64,000 nucleotides of DNA from Artemisia argyi. Lineage: Eukaryota > Streptophyta > Magnoliopsida > Asterales > Asteraceae. Below the pieces are notes generated by a model. That model saw only the letters and a list, made by a program, of their open reading frames with translations, had not been told where the DNA came from and did not search any database. Both the position numbers and the translations under genes were made by a program. The stretch lies in the NCBI GenBank assembly GCA_030686995.1, contig CM060698.1, forward strand, positions 139,392,606-139,456,605, given 5' to 3'. Shown here one piece after another: positions 30,786 to 43,031 of this stretch (the stretch's first letter is position 1; each line of letters opens with the position of its first letter).

Positions 30786-32117
30786 CTTAGCACCCCTACA
30801 ACTAGGGCCACAGAGTTTCCCCTTGTTGTGAAATTAGCTTTGGGTATAGTTGTATTTATTTGTGCTACAGCTATCATCTTATATTTGGTTTTTGTTGTAT
30901 TCAAATATTTTTGTAAGCGCAATAGACCAAATGAGGGTGTAGGTCGAACCGAAGAGGAAGGCTTGACTGAAGCATTTGAATCATGCTCTCCAAGACAATT
31001 TAGTTTCGAAGAATTGTCAAAAGCAACTAATAACTTTCACCAAGATCAGGTTCTTGGGGTGGGAGGTTTTGGTACCGTCTATAGAGCCTTTTTACCCAAT
31101 GGTAGAGTTGTTGCGGTCAAGCGAGTTTCAAGTACATCTGAACAAGGTATCAGGGAGTATAAAGCGGAAATAACAACCGCTAGCAAAACAAATCATAAAC
31201 ATCTAGTACAACTCATTGGTTGGTGCCATAAGATCAAAGGTGAACTCTTAGTTGTGTACGAACTCATGGAGAATAAAACTTTAGATACTCATCTTTTTAA
31301 CTCAGAGATTCCACCATTAGCTTGGGATGTGAGATAAAAAATTGCACAAGGGTTAGCCAAGGCACTAAGGTATCTACATGAAGAGTGTGCACAATGTATT
31401 TTGCACATGGATATAAAATCAAGTAATGTATTGTTAGATTATAATTTCGAGCCTAAACTTGGTGATTTTGGGTCAGCCAAGCTTGTTGATTATGGTACAT
31501 CAATAGAATTTCCGGTTTTGACTGGCACTAGAGGCTACGTGGCTCCCGAATGTGTTCTATTTGGCACGGGTACAACACATTCGGATGTTTATAGCTATGG
31601 AGTCGTGGCTTTGGAATTAGCCACGGGTCGAAGAACCATCGATCCTAATGTTGAAGAGGATAAAAAAGTTTTGGTGAGGTGGATGCAAAACTTATACAAA
31701 GCGGGCAGTGTTTTGGAAGGCGTTGATCCAAAACTAGGTGATGATTACGATGAACTACAAATGAAAGGTCTGATGGTTATTGGGCTATGGTGTGTTCTTC
31801 ATGACTTCCATAAACGACCATCTATGAAAGAAGTTGTTCGTGTTCTTGACAATACAGATGACCCACTTTTGGATCTTCATGGAATGCTTCCTTGTCTTGT
31901 TCCTGATTCGGTTACTCATGATTTTGATGCGATACTTGGAAATCCTTCTAGATCCTCAGATTTGATCATACCTATGGAAATGGAGACCCCTAAATCAGTA
32001 GATCTTGCTGTTCGTGGCTCTGCTCGCCTTCAGGATTACACTTGCTCATCATTGTTTGTGTGGCTTTTGAGGTATCTCATGGGTATATCGTGGTTTCGAT
32101 CTTCACATAATGGATGA
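30456..32117 (+). pseudogene. LecRK copy 3, near-complete, one in-frame nonsense codon
   Basis: Signal peptide 1-22, a short ectodomain of about 100 residues keeping only the distal part of a legume lectin fold (KEHYVELVDHGPNATSRPL), TM about 122-152 and juxtamembrane basic residues. Kinase: LGVGGFGTVYRA, VAVKRV, HKHLVQLIGWC, LLVVYELMENKTL, then AGA-TAA at 31335-31337, where family members have RYK. The frame continues IAQGLAKALRYLHEEC, LHMDIKSSNVLLD, LGDFGSAK, GYVAPE, SDVYSYGVVALELATG, GLWCVLHDFHKRPSMKE and a hydrophobic tail ending WFRSSHNG (stop 32115-32117). HRD reads HMD, a change of a key catalytic-loop Arg. Only one codon breaks the frame, so it may be a recent pseudogene; read-through is not indicated. 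A signalling kinase seems unlikely even without the stop. Confidence 0.92.
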
Positions 32118-32760
32118 TTCTCATCATAAATGGAACCAATGAGTGTTACAAATATGTTAGTGTATTTCAAATGACAAATTGGTCGAAAATCAGTCGAAAT
32201 GTATTTTTAGTTGCATATATAAGTTGCTTCTATCCAAACTCTGTTCTAGATAGTTAATTGAATGTCTAGTCTGTCTATTTTGTCGAGTAAATAAGACTTC
32301 GTTACTAGATGCTACTTATAGGATAATGTACTCATAAGTTCTCGTGATATGATTTATTGCCTTTCTTTCTTTACCACAAAGTTATGTTCTTTTTTTCTTT
32401 TTAGAAAGTCAACTTGATAACTAAAGCAAAACAACAATACAAAATATGGTAATCCACCGATCAATAAAATGGTTAAAAGCCAAAATGTGCTTTCCACCTA
32501 CACGAATGTGCTTTCCACGAATGGAAGGAAAAAGAAAACAATAAGCCAAAATGTGCTTTCCACCTAAACAAAGACTACTAGCTATGGTATATTGCAAGGC
32601 CCACTATCACATTTCACAAACGAGACATCATAAACGTACCCACTTGAAAGAAGAATAAAACATACTGAAGACTATTTGCCAATTTGAAGCAGACCCACCA
32701 ATTCAAGAACACCCTGAAGTGCAGACCTTGGATCTTGAATATATTACCCTTTTTTTCCGT
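32118..32760. other. Intergenic DNA downstream of LecRK copy 3
   Basis: No gene. Three short direct repeats of AATGTGCTTTCCAC(CT) at 32484-32560. Confidence 0.55.
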
Positions 32761-32764
32761 CTCA

Positions 32765-33247
32765 AGATCCATCAGAAACTCTTCAATTGAATATCTTGAA
32801 CTATGCTTGTCACTTTATTACTGAAGACCCGATTATTGTGTTCTTTCCAAATGAAATAACCGTTTACTCACACCACCACTTTTTATTCTCTGCTGATTGT
32901 GAATTAAAGCCATTATGTTTAAATAGCTCGCCTATTGTAAATACATCTACATTCCCACTGCTCCACCATACAAAAATTTTCAACCAAACACTCCATGCCA
33001 TTTTGCATAATGACAAAGAATGATCAATTGTTTCCACATTATTATATGGAGCTACATTGCAACAAGTCTTCTTTTTCTGCAGCATTGCTTCAAGTCAGTA
33101 CCTCTTTTATCTAACTCGTTGCGAACCGCAAGTCTATCTTTCAAAACACGCCATACAAATATGTTAACCTTCTTTTGAGCAAGTTTATTCCAGATGGTGT
33201 GTTTTTCAACAACAACTATATCATTTATAATTTCCAAAGGAAACACT
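32765..33247 (-). pseudogene. LINE (non-LTR retrotransposon) 3' remnant with zf-RVT domain
   Basis: On the - strand: FPLEIINDIV, IWNKLAQKKVNIFVWRVLKD, RLAVRNELDKRGTDL, then a frame change, VETIDHSLSLCKMAWSVWLK, IFVWWSSGNVDV, and finally FIWKEHNNRVFSNKV with IQLKSF. This is the zinc-binding reverse-transcriptase C-terminal region (KVNIFVWR...AWxVW...RNxRVF) common in plant LINEs. It is truncated 5' and frameshifted. The upstream RT and endonuclease domains are absent. Confidence 0.8.
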
Positions 33248-35440
33248 AGTGAAGTATTTCCTCGGGTCGTAGTCCCAACGAAGGTTGAATTCGAGTCTGT
33301 CGGTTCGGGATCGTGAAACGTGAAGTGAATAGTGAAAGGAAGGGAATTTTGGTAATTATACTACAAGTAATAAAATAACAAATAAAAACAAGCAACAAAG
33401 CAAAGGAAACAAGTAACGGGTGCACATGTATGTAAAAACGTAAACGTAACCTAAAAACGAGAAATAAAACGTAACGTAATGAGATAAAACGTGACATCTA
33501 AGCAAATCTAATCCTACGGGCATGAAAACAATTTTCCTACGTTCTAAATGACTAAAGAAAATTTTGGGAAAAAGAAAAATATTTTTTTTATGACTTTTAT
33601 TAAATTTGTTATGATTAAAAAGGTAAAATTAAGAAATAAATTCAAGAAAATTAGCAAATGAAAAGAGAAAAATACAAAAATTTACCTAAAAGGCTATTAA
33701 GGTTGTAGAAAAATAAGAAAACTATGAAAAGTGAAAAAGCTAGAGAATAAGCTAAATAGGCTTAAGAACTAAATAAGCTTTAAAAAGAAAAGTGTTATAA
33801 AAGAATTAAATGAGAAATACTTAACAAGAAAAGTCCCAAGAGCGATTTGGTTAAACTATGCTAGTGTGAGGTGTGAGTGTACAAGAGGTCATAGGTTCGA
33901 ACCTGTGCAATCCCTTTTTGTTTTTTTTGATTTTGATTTTTTTGATTTTTTTTATTTTATTTTTTTATTTTTTGTATAACTTGATAAAGCACATAAACAT
34001 GAATAATTTTTGAAAAGACAAATTTTAGGAAAACTGAAATTGAGTTATGCAAAGATCAAAAAGATGAAACAGTTGTGAGAAAACTAAAAGAACAAAGCAT
34101 ATAAATTGCAAAAGTCACTGAACAAGCTAAAATATAAAAAGCTCCTAACTAGATTAAGCAAAGGGAAGCTAAATGCAACATAATTAAGCTACTGAAAACC
34201 AATAAACAGACCTAGATAAGCAATTAAACACAAATGAAATAGCAATAACTAGCAAAAGCTACTAATGTACAAACAGCCTGCACAACCTACTATAAGCTAC
34301 TGTAAAGCCATTCAATTCTGTAAACTAGGTCCTAGAAGCTACTAAACAAAATGAACAAGCTAGCAATGAAATTATAATGCCAAATGTCTAATACTCAAGA
34401 GCTTATATGAGCTTTAAATAACTTCTGATAAGGAGCCTGTTTGGGACAAGTTCATCATCCTTGATTTTTCACGAGTCTCCAAACTAAGCGTAAAAACGAA
34501 ATCATTGCTTATCTACAAGTTAGATGTTAGCACTACCCATAGAAGTTACTTGTGTAATTACCTTTTGCTCCCATTTTCCTATTTTTTTTAACTCGTTATG
34601 AGAAATGAATTTCTTTATATTTTCTCGTTTCGTTATATTTTTAGTCCGATAAAGGCACAAAGTTTAAACGCTAAGTAGTTTCAAAACCTTCCCTAAAAAA
34701 CCCTTGCATATAAAAATTAGGTCCACATGAAGGTCTCTGATTTAACACGATTTTGAGGATATCCTTTTTATTTACAATTGAAAAATCTCATGTCTGAGAC
34801 CCGAGACAGAAGCTTTTTATTAGGACATCCCGTGAGTCGAAGCTTGGCATTATTAACATTATAAGTACTTTAACAAATTAGCCCTCAGCCTTTTATAACA
34901 ATCACAACAACTGGAATGAACCGTCAAGATGTAATAGTCTATTATGACCTTAGAATTTTCATCTGCCTTTTTGAAGTCTACAACAACAGGAATGAGCAAT
35001 CATGATGCATAAAACTTTTATGGCTTTGGATTATTATTATACCTTATTCTTAATTATTTTCCAAACCCCGAGTCTTACGGCTTTTACTAAGATCACAACA
35101 TCGGCTGCGAACCAGCAAGATATAATAATCTATTTCACCGTAACACCGGTAGTACCTCTATGTGTACCCAACTCTCATAAGCAAAAAATTTCTTAGGAAT
35201 GAGAAAAAAACTAAGTATAAATGTGATCCGATTTCAGAAATCCTTCCCCGGCCTCGGCTTTAAATGACCTTTCCCACGCTCATGCTCGATTTTCCTGGTT
35301 TTTGCTTCATTTTATGTCTCTTTTCACAATATTCGTACCTACACAATCACAAACACAAAACACATATATTTGGCATTTATGGTTAGTTTTTGATCGTTTT
35401 AGGTCGTTTTATTAGGTAAAAGGTATGTGTAATTTTACAC
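33248..35440. other. Non-coding region, possibly LTR-derived
   Basis: No ORF of note. It opens with CTCGGGTCGTAGTCCCAACG and ends in AT-rich text with TTCGGATT/CGGCTTTAAATGACC-like phrases. The 49.1-50.5 kb solo LTR has similarly worded ends, so this may be a diverged LTR. Weakly repeated units such as ACAACA(A/T)C(T/A)GGAATGA occur at 34905-35110. Nothing else recognised. Confidence 0.35.
33836..33920 (+). repeat. tRNA-like Pol III promoter remnant (SINE-like)
   Basis: A-box-like TTTGGTTAAACTATG (33847) and near-consensus B-box AGGTTCGAACCT (33893-33904), followed by a T-run (33916 on). The T-arm CATAGGTTCGAACCTGTG is self-complementary. The acceptor and anticodon arms do not fold into a proper tRNA, so it is called a relic. 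Confidence 0.4.
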
Positions 35441-35443
35441 AGA

Positions 35444-36107
35444 CCACTACCCTATACTAATTAACATAACAATTGATTTTTATTTTTTATTTTTTTATTT
35501 CTAATATCAATTTAGTAAATTTTTTGTAATAAATAATTTATAGTAAAACTTTGGTTAGGTAAATTTAGTTTTTCATAAATTTTCATTTTTTTTAAAATTA
35601 ATATAATACTTTAATTGATTATTTAATATATAGAAAAGATATATTTAGCATCTATTTCTAAAATATATCTATCGCATTACTCTTAATATATCTTTATGCT
35701 ATATTATTAAATATTTGTTTTAAATTATTTTTATATCAACTTGTAACTAACAATAAAGGAGATTTTTTAATTATTTAACATATGCATATGAAAATTAGGT
35801 TAAAATGTGATGGTCTCAAAATTATTATAAACAAAAACTTAAGTATATAATATGGATATCTATATATCGAATGTAGTGCGGTAAATTCACTTTCTATAAA
35901 GTATTATTTCAAGTATATATTTATTCTCAATAATTAAATGTAGTATTACATTAATTATATAAAACTGGAAATTTATTAAATTTTAAAAAAATATAATTAT
36001 TTATCCTAAATTTAATTACAAATCATTTATATTACATTAGGTCTTTGTAAATTGGTTTTTAGCATAAATTAAAAAAACAATAAATTATTGATATAATTTA
36101 GTATAGG
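35444..36107. mobile_element. AT-rich inverted-terminal element
   Basis: Ends ACTACCCTATACTAATT (about 35447) and TTAGTATAGGGTAGT (about 36090-36105) are inverted. The ~630-bp interior is very AT-rich and non-coding. Target duplication not resolved. Downstream, AAGTTCAGGGTACTATA is repeated at about 36129 and 36189. Confidence 0.5.
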
Positions 36108-36409
36108 GTAGTAGTAATTCAATTTGCAAAGTTCAGGGTACTATACATCACTTTTAAAGTTTAGGTACTAAATAATTCACTTTGCCAAGTTCAGGGTACT
36201 ATATTGCACCTTTAATATATGTTTTGGCCTTATTTTTTTCCTTTTCTATGGCTATATAATAAGATGAAGGCCAACTATAGGAATATTGACGGTTAATACG
36301 ACTCTATTTTAATATGTACACCGCAATACATCACAAAACATGCATATGCATGTGGTGTTATATCAAGTGTATTATAAATGCGATTTTGTGATGTTCATAT
36401 TAAATTGAT
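36108..36409. other. Repeat-derived intergenic DNA interrupted by the solo LTR
   Basis: Contains an inverted pair, ACATCACAAAAC (about 36329) and GATTTTGTGATGT (about 36382), around a GCATATGC core. The sequence appears to continue after 38431. Confidence 0.45.
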
Positions 36410-38430
36410 TGTTAGACCCGTTTTCCGGGTACTTGGACCCCACCCTAGATGTAATGGACTAAAGGCTTTACTTGATTGGCTAGTCAAAACCGGTAATCAA
36501 ACTATAAGTATTAAGAATGTGTAATGTGGTTTAGAAAGTATTATGTGTCATAAGTAAAAGGGATAAGAACTTGAGGGACCTAAGTTGACAGAATCCCAAA
36601 CTGGTACTAGAACCAACTTGTTCTAGTCTACAGGGACTATTCTTGCCAAAACCTCAAACTAGCACTAGAACCAACTTGTTCTAGTACAAAGGATGAATTG
36701 TTATAGGACCAAAGGGACCATAGTTGCCATATGGTTAAACTAACACCCATTTCTAGAGAATTCTACCATTCTCTTTTAAGTTCTACCATTTTATATAAGG
36801 GGTGTGATGGGTGTCGGTTTTGGAAGAAGAAAAAGAGAGGGAAAAGTGAGATGACTGCTTAAGAAGAAGAAGATGATGAAGATTTATTGTCCATAGTCCT
36901 TCCTAGTTATGATCCCCACAAGTAAGTAACTCTAATCTTGAGTTTATAATGATTATTGTGGTAAAAGGTTAATTGGTTAAGTGGGTTTTCATCATATGAT
37001 CTTGATATGATCATATGATGATATAGAGATAATGTTGGGTAAGTTTAGATGGGTTTAATAACCCTTGATCATGATATGTTGTGTTATTAGGTCTTGTTGA
37101 TAATGATGAAGGATGATGATGATGATGATGAATAGTGATGTTGATGTTGATGGTGTTATTGATTTGTAGCTTAGCTTGGATGAGCAAGGTAAGTAACTTG
37201 ATTGATATGTGTTTATAATGATTGTTTACATATTATGTGACTATAAGTATAGACCCGATGTGTTAGTTTTGGTATCCTTCGGGATAGCCCAGCTTGCCTT
37301 TTATGGCATGTATTTGGCATCCTTCGGGATGGCCTAGCTTGCTTTCATGGCATGGTTGTTAGCTTTCCTTTACAGCATGGTTGTTAGCTTTGATTTAGTG
37401 AGTGTGGCCTTGATAGGTGGTTTGCCTAGTTAGCCAACTCAAGTGATAGATTATGAGTAGGGAAAGGCTAAGGTATGTTTTGATGTTTATGTGTTTATTG
37501 GTTGAAGTATTTGTGTAGCATATATGTGGACTAACATGTTAATCATGTGTTAATCTAGTTACTTACTAAGCGAAAGCTTATTGTTTAGTTGACAATGTTT
37601 TGTAGGTTACTCATGGGTGAAGCTATGATAAGAACTAAGGTTGGACATGTGAAGTGGAAGGAATGGTAAGAAAGTAGGAGCTAGGTTGTATACCGAGCTC
37701 AAGTGTCATGTTTGTACCCCCGTGAGTCATTAATGTTATGTAAAGTATGTTCAAGTGTCAAGTGTATAAATTGGTGGTCAATGGACAAGTTATAGTATAG
37801 TTCATGTGTTTACGGTAAAGTTAAGGGGGCGTTTGGCATAACGTCTAATTGTACCCATTTGGGATGTGAACGGGTCAATGGTCATGGATCAAAGTTTTCA
37901 TGGTTTTTAATGTTAAATGAGTGTTTGGTTTACGGATAAAGTGTTAATTTTATGGTTAAAGGTGATATGGTTAATTGTAGTATGCAAATGGGTCAAAATG
38001 GGTGTTTCCACCCGTTACTTTGTAAAACACATTTTTGCGGGTCATTATGACCAAGTTTATGCATATAACTGATGTTTATATTATCCTAATGATTTTTGGA
38101 AGTTTTGGTGTAATGTCATGTTATAAAATTCGTTTTTCCGGAAAATGGGTCAAAAGTGCATCAAAGGGATATGCAGAAAAAAGGGTGTTTGGGACAGCAA
38201 GTAGTGCATAAAATGGGTCATGTTAGAAAAATCATATCTTTTAAACCGTAAGTCATCACGGATCGTGCCACCCGGCATTTTGAAGATAATTGAGTCTAGT
38301 ATCATTTAAAATTAGTCTCATGGTCTTAAAGTTTATAGATTTTTGCCTATAGAGAAAAGAGTAACAGCATGTCAGTTTTGATACGTCGTTTCCATGCAAA
38401 TTTTGGTCAAAGTGGGCACGGGGTGTAACA
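36410..38430. mobile_element. Probable solo LTR, 2.0 kb
   Basis: TG...CA ends (TGTTAGACCCGTTTTCC and CACGGGGTGTAACA) flanked by AATTGAT on both sides (36403-36409 and 38431-38437). No internal coding region; contains a GATGAT run (37096-37120) and duplicated phrases (GGCATCCTTCGGGAT, TTGTTAGCTTT). Length and ends resemble long LTRs of plant Gypsy elements. The 7-bp flank is longer than the usual 5 bp, so the class is uncertain; no second LTR or primer site is present. Confidence 0.6.
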
Positions 38431-38543
38431 AATTGATAGTGTGCATATCACATCCCTTTAATATATAGATATATCGTTGTTTTAAATTGTAAAAATGGTT
38501 CAGATTGAAAAGTGACTCAAGATTTTCAAGATCAGAATCCGAC

Positions 38544-38780
38544 TTAAAAACATTTTAGTTTTACAAAATCATATGAAAACGTAGAAAATGGACAAATATG
38601 TAAAAAAAACATACGAAAACGTAAAAAATGGACGAAAACATTAAAAAACGAACGAGAACATAAAAAAATAGACGAAAACGTAAAAAGATTGACGAAAACG
38701 TAAAAAAAATGGACGAAAACGTTAAAAAATGGACAGAACGTTAAAAAATGGACGAAAACGTAAAAAGATTGACAACAGTA
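38544..38780. repeat. Minisatellite of ~20-23 bp units (GGACGAAAACGTAAAAAAAT)
   Basis: About ten imperfect copies of a unit with core TGGACGAAAACGTAAAAA, giving a repetitive Phe/Val-rich reading frame on - that is a repeat artefact. Followed by related phrases AACGGTGCAAAAAAT and GGGACTAAATGTG to about 39020, seen often in plant repeats. Confidence 0.8.
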
Positions 38781-39782
38781 CAAAATATTAACAGAGGGAC
38801 TAACGGTGCAAAAAATGATGAATTTTTAAAAAATAAGGACTAACTGTGCAAAAAATATTAACGGAGGACTAACAGTGCAAATAACTTAACGGATAAACTA
38901 ACGGTCCATCCAAATTAGGGACTAAATGTGTGACAAGTTTCAAAAATAGGTATCTCTTGTGAAAATAAAATGAGTTAGGGACTAAACATGTAATTTGAGT
39001 AAACCACAGGGACCATCCGTGTATTTTTTCCTATAAAATAAATGAGATTAAAGAAAACTTGCACCTAGGATGAGGCAGAAAACAATTGAACTTGTTGAAT
39101 TGAAAAGCTAAAGTTCAATCTATTCTAGATCTTGAATGAATTCTTCAAAAGTTAATCCACCTTTGGACTTTTGCAAATTACCACCAAAAGACATGCCAAT
39201 AGACCTTTCTAAATTCTTTATATTACCCAACCTTGAGCGGCCGTCTTCATTATTAGACATATCATAAGTCAAAATCGTTGGCGAAAGTTTTGATACCAGC
39301 TTAGACTTTTTACATTCAATATTAATCTTTTGAACAAACTGATTAATGAGGTTTTGTGCATTAAATATGAGTATAACCTTCTGATGGCTTTGGGCCTGTT
39401 TGACTTCTTTCCTTTTGACTATCTATACTACATATAAAGAGTGTATGGTCAAATATTAAAAAGTGAAATCTTGAAAGTCAAAGACGAGAGAATTAATACT
39501 TTTATTAAAACATCTCATAATTTAAAAGTACAATAAATTATTCACATTGTACAACCAATTAAAAGGATATATATCAAATTAAAAACAACAAATTAAAACA
39601 CCCCTTAGTAAAAGTACAATAAAATTTTGACAATGTACAATTAAAATATGCTACAACATAATCTAAAATATAAAATAATTAAACACACTAATTAACGTTA
39701 TTTTTAAAACACCTTAAAATGAAAGTATATGTTATTATACATATTATACAAATTAATAAAACACACAAAGCTTTATACAAGC
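38781..39782. other. Intergenic DNA left of the Copia-like element
   Basis: No gene. Loose repeats of AAAGTACAATAAA (39528, 39615) and TGTACAA. Confidence 0.5.
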
Positions 39783-40178
39783 TGTTAGGAATACAAATAT
39801 TCCTATAAAAGACTCGGTCACCTAATTGATGTAATAGCATTTAAGTTAGCTCGTAGTTAGTTTATTAGTTAGTTAGATATTAGTTTAGTCTAAGTAACAT
39901 CGTGGAAGAAGGACGGGTCTTTACCCACTGTATGCCTGATCCACAGACCGGGTGTGGGCGTTTTTATCTTTTTGTAGGAAACTATAAATACTCCTCTCCA
40001 CATATGAAGAGGGTTGGTGCTTTCCAACTTCTCTTAATCTAATATTACATTTTCTCTCATCTCTCTCTCTCTCTCTAGAAACACCCAACTCACTTTCTCT
40101 CTCTAAAATCTCTTCTTATTCTTCTTTCTTGAATCTTATAATCAAAACCATACTAGTTAATATTATGCATATCGTTCA
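39783..40178 (+). repeat. 5' LTR of the Copia-like element
   Basis: 396 bp; TATA-like CTATAAATACTCC near 39981 and a (CT)n tract at about 40057-40078, as in plant LTR promoters and leaders. Confidence 0.92.
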
Positions 40179-40198
40179 ATTGGTATCAAGAGCCATGG

Positions 40199-42159
40199 TT
40201 TCATCTTGGGATTGTTTATTTTCGGATTTTTAGTTTCGTTCTTCTTGTTTTTTTTGTTTCGAATGGTTGTTGTTCTTACATATTGGGTTGATCTTGTTAT
40301 TGACTTGTTTTGTGACATTGCTTGGTTCTTGGCTTGATTATTTCAAGTGGCTATTGTATGTTTGGGTCAAATTTGTGGGCTCTCTAGGATACATTCTTCA
40401 TTGCGATTAATTTTTTTTCCTGAGTTTAGCTAGGACATAGTACTGTCTTTTGGTATCATTCACAAATCGGGTAGAAGACAAAATTTAGAGATAGTGACAG
40501 CTATGGTTTTATACTGTTTGCGTTTAGTTTTTTTCATTTAAATTTTTTCAGTTTCTCTTTGCGTTTAATTATTTTTGTTAGCATGTTTTGTATTGTTGCG
40601 GTTTACCTTTTATTGCGTTTAACTTTTATTGCGTTTACCCCTTTGGTTGTGATTAACTCGTTTTTGCGATTAACTTTTGGTCGACTCTTGGTAGCGATTA
40701 AAACTGTGTTGCAATTAGCTGTTATATTAACAACAAACAAGATCCAAACACACGACAACTAGAACCATCATAGATCTAGAACTGTATTCGAACAATCAAA
40801 AGAGAAGCACACAACTAATTTGTTTCCTCCTTACTTTCTCATTCGGATTATAAGAAAACAATTACAAGTAAAAGAAACCAAACGATCCCAGTCATCTCAT
40901 TGTGTAATCCAAGATTCGTCCTAAGACAAATTCACAAGAGTTTTTTTTTCTTCTTTTCTTCTCACAGATCCATGAAGACCCAAGCGTTTTTCTTTGTTTA
41001 TTATTCGAACGGTATTGAAAGATAAAGAACAAACAACAAACGTGTTTCATTCTCTACTTCTCATTCGATTGAAAACTGAAATAAAACAAAGAAACGGAAA
41101 TAAAAATTAGATCTCAGTTTTCTCTTTACATAATCAATGATTTGTTCTTATAAGAACCACGTAAGAGATTATCATCATAGATCATTTTAGAAGCATAACT
41201 TCTTGTTTTTAATTTCCAGAATATTAAAGAAGAAGACAATTACAAGACTGTTATCATCATCTCTTTCATTCGCTCAAACAAGAAAAACAAGAACATCTAA
41301 AGAATAACAAGCAAAAAGACCTCAGATTCGTGTGTAGGGCTTTCACCAAATTTTTTTTATACACGTATTCTTCATTGATCTATGTTTAAAGCATACCCTT
41401 CTTGTTAATATACGAAAACTAAATGAAAAACGAAACCCTTCAGTTTCATCTTTCATTTCTTTCGATTGTTTATTAGTAAGGGGAATCTAAAGGTACAAAC
41501 TAGGCCTTACCGTATTTGGTTTTTTTTCGTAAGTACAAGACTAAGAGATGAACGTGTTAGTCTTCGGTGTATGCATAATCAAGAGATGAACACTCATTCG
41601 ATTGTGAGGCTCAGTGTTCTGAAAGGCTCAAGGCGCACTAAGGCGCAAAGGGGTCCAAAGAACCTCGAGTCGAGGCGCATTTCAAGGCGCGAGATTCATG
41701 AATGCGAGACGCACTAAAAGCATTAAGTTTTTTATAACATATGTGACCATTTATGTAGCTTAAATAATACAAAATAACATTAAAATACTTAATGCATAAC
41801 ACATATTGCCATTATAAATATTAAAATGGATCGGTTGTCACTTCTAAAATGGATCAACTCTTTGGCTCGATGACCTATATAGAAATTAAAATCAATATCA
41901 GACTAAATATGTTTGTGCCATACACTTGTAGCTTACATCTAACAAAGATCACAATTCAACCCAAAATATCAAGCAAGCAATATACTAGTATTCAAGGCAC
42001 GATGCTACATTTTCATGATAATATGTCGTAAAAAAAATAATTAATGAAACAAAATAACTTCTTAAAGAAAATTTCAATCAATAAATAAACATAAAATCAA
42101 TTCAAATTTACAAATCATATAAATACTCACCTATGACTTAAAAAGGCCCATGTATTATA

Positions 42160-42199
<40 letters not shown>

Positions 42200-43031
42200 A
42201 AAAATCCTCAAGGCGCAAAAATATGGCCTAGGCGCAAAAATCCCCCGAGGCGCAAAGGCGCAAAAAGCGCCGAGGCGCGCGCTTTTTTGGGGAGTCATGC
42301 ATGTTGTGCGCCTCGAGTCAAAAAAAGCCCCAAGGCTAGCGCCTCGTGCGCCTTAGCGCCTAGGCGCGCCTTAGGCGCGATTTTGACAACTTTGGTGAGG
42401 CTTAATCAGTGCAGATTAACCTAAGCTAAGTATGATTGTGCCTTGTGTTAGGATTGAGTTGGTGTAAGAACAGGTGAAGGGATTTGTGACTGCTGGCGAG
42501 AGATTTTTTTTCGATGTGATTTACTAGTACTAAAGATTAGGGTTGTGTGGGATTAGTGTGTCTTTAATAGCTGAAATTAGGTTTAGTAGTGGTGTGGGCT
42601 GGAAGTACGTTGGGCCGAGTATTTTTTTGGGTTTAGTATATCAATTGGGCCGTGTATTGTGTTCATGTGTATTGGGCTGCTGCTGTTTGGTTCTCGTTGG
42701 AATGATATACTTCCGCAATAATCAGAATTGTTAACAATAAATCTATTGAGATTCTTGGGTCACGTTTTTTTTATTCACATTAAAGTTTGTTATAATTTTT
42801 GGACTACGACTTGGATTGAGCTTCGTTAGTCAGAGATTGGTTACAAATTTTGGATTGAATCTTTCGTTATTATCTACAAGACCCCATCCTTCTTTGCGTC
42901 ATCAACAATCCCGCGAAAGAATCTACAATCTCTCTTTACCACGGTTTCTTCTTGATTTTGTAAAATCCCGCGAAAGAAACTATTTCTCGGTTTAAATCAT
43001 AGAATTGTAAAATCCCGTGCACGCTCATATC
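40199..43031 (+). other. Untranslated leader of the Copia-like element
   Basis: T-rich DNA without a credible ORF. GCGTTTA and GCGATTAA motifs repeat at 40517-40700. Just before the ORF the phrase TAAAATCCCG(C/T)G occurs twice (42960, 43007); a related block recurs at 48277-48345. Confidence 0.6.
41612..42394. mobile_element. hAT-type MITE, 783 bp, TSD GTGAGGCT, nested in the Copia-like element
   Basis: 8-bp TSD GTGAGGCT at 41604-41611 and 42395-42402. Ends CAGTGTTCTGAAAGGC and GCGATTTTGACAACTTTG are imperfect inverted repeats. Outer GC-rich AAGGCGC/GCGCCTT blocks surround an AT-rich core with an A-run at 42163-42197. Related to 24065-24486. Confidence 0.85.

Noticed and set aside
33836..33920. 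Functional tRNA gene
   Set aside because: Good B-box and T-arm, but no matching acceptor stem or anticodon arm; treated as a SINE-like relic.
38544..38783. Phe/Val-rich repetitive protein on -
   Set aside because: Product of the minisatellite.
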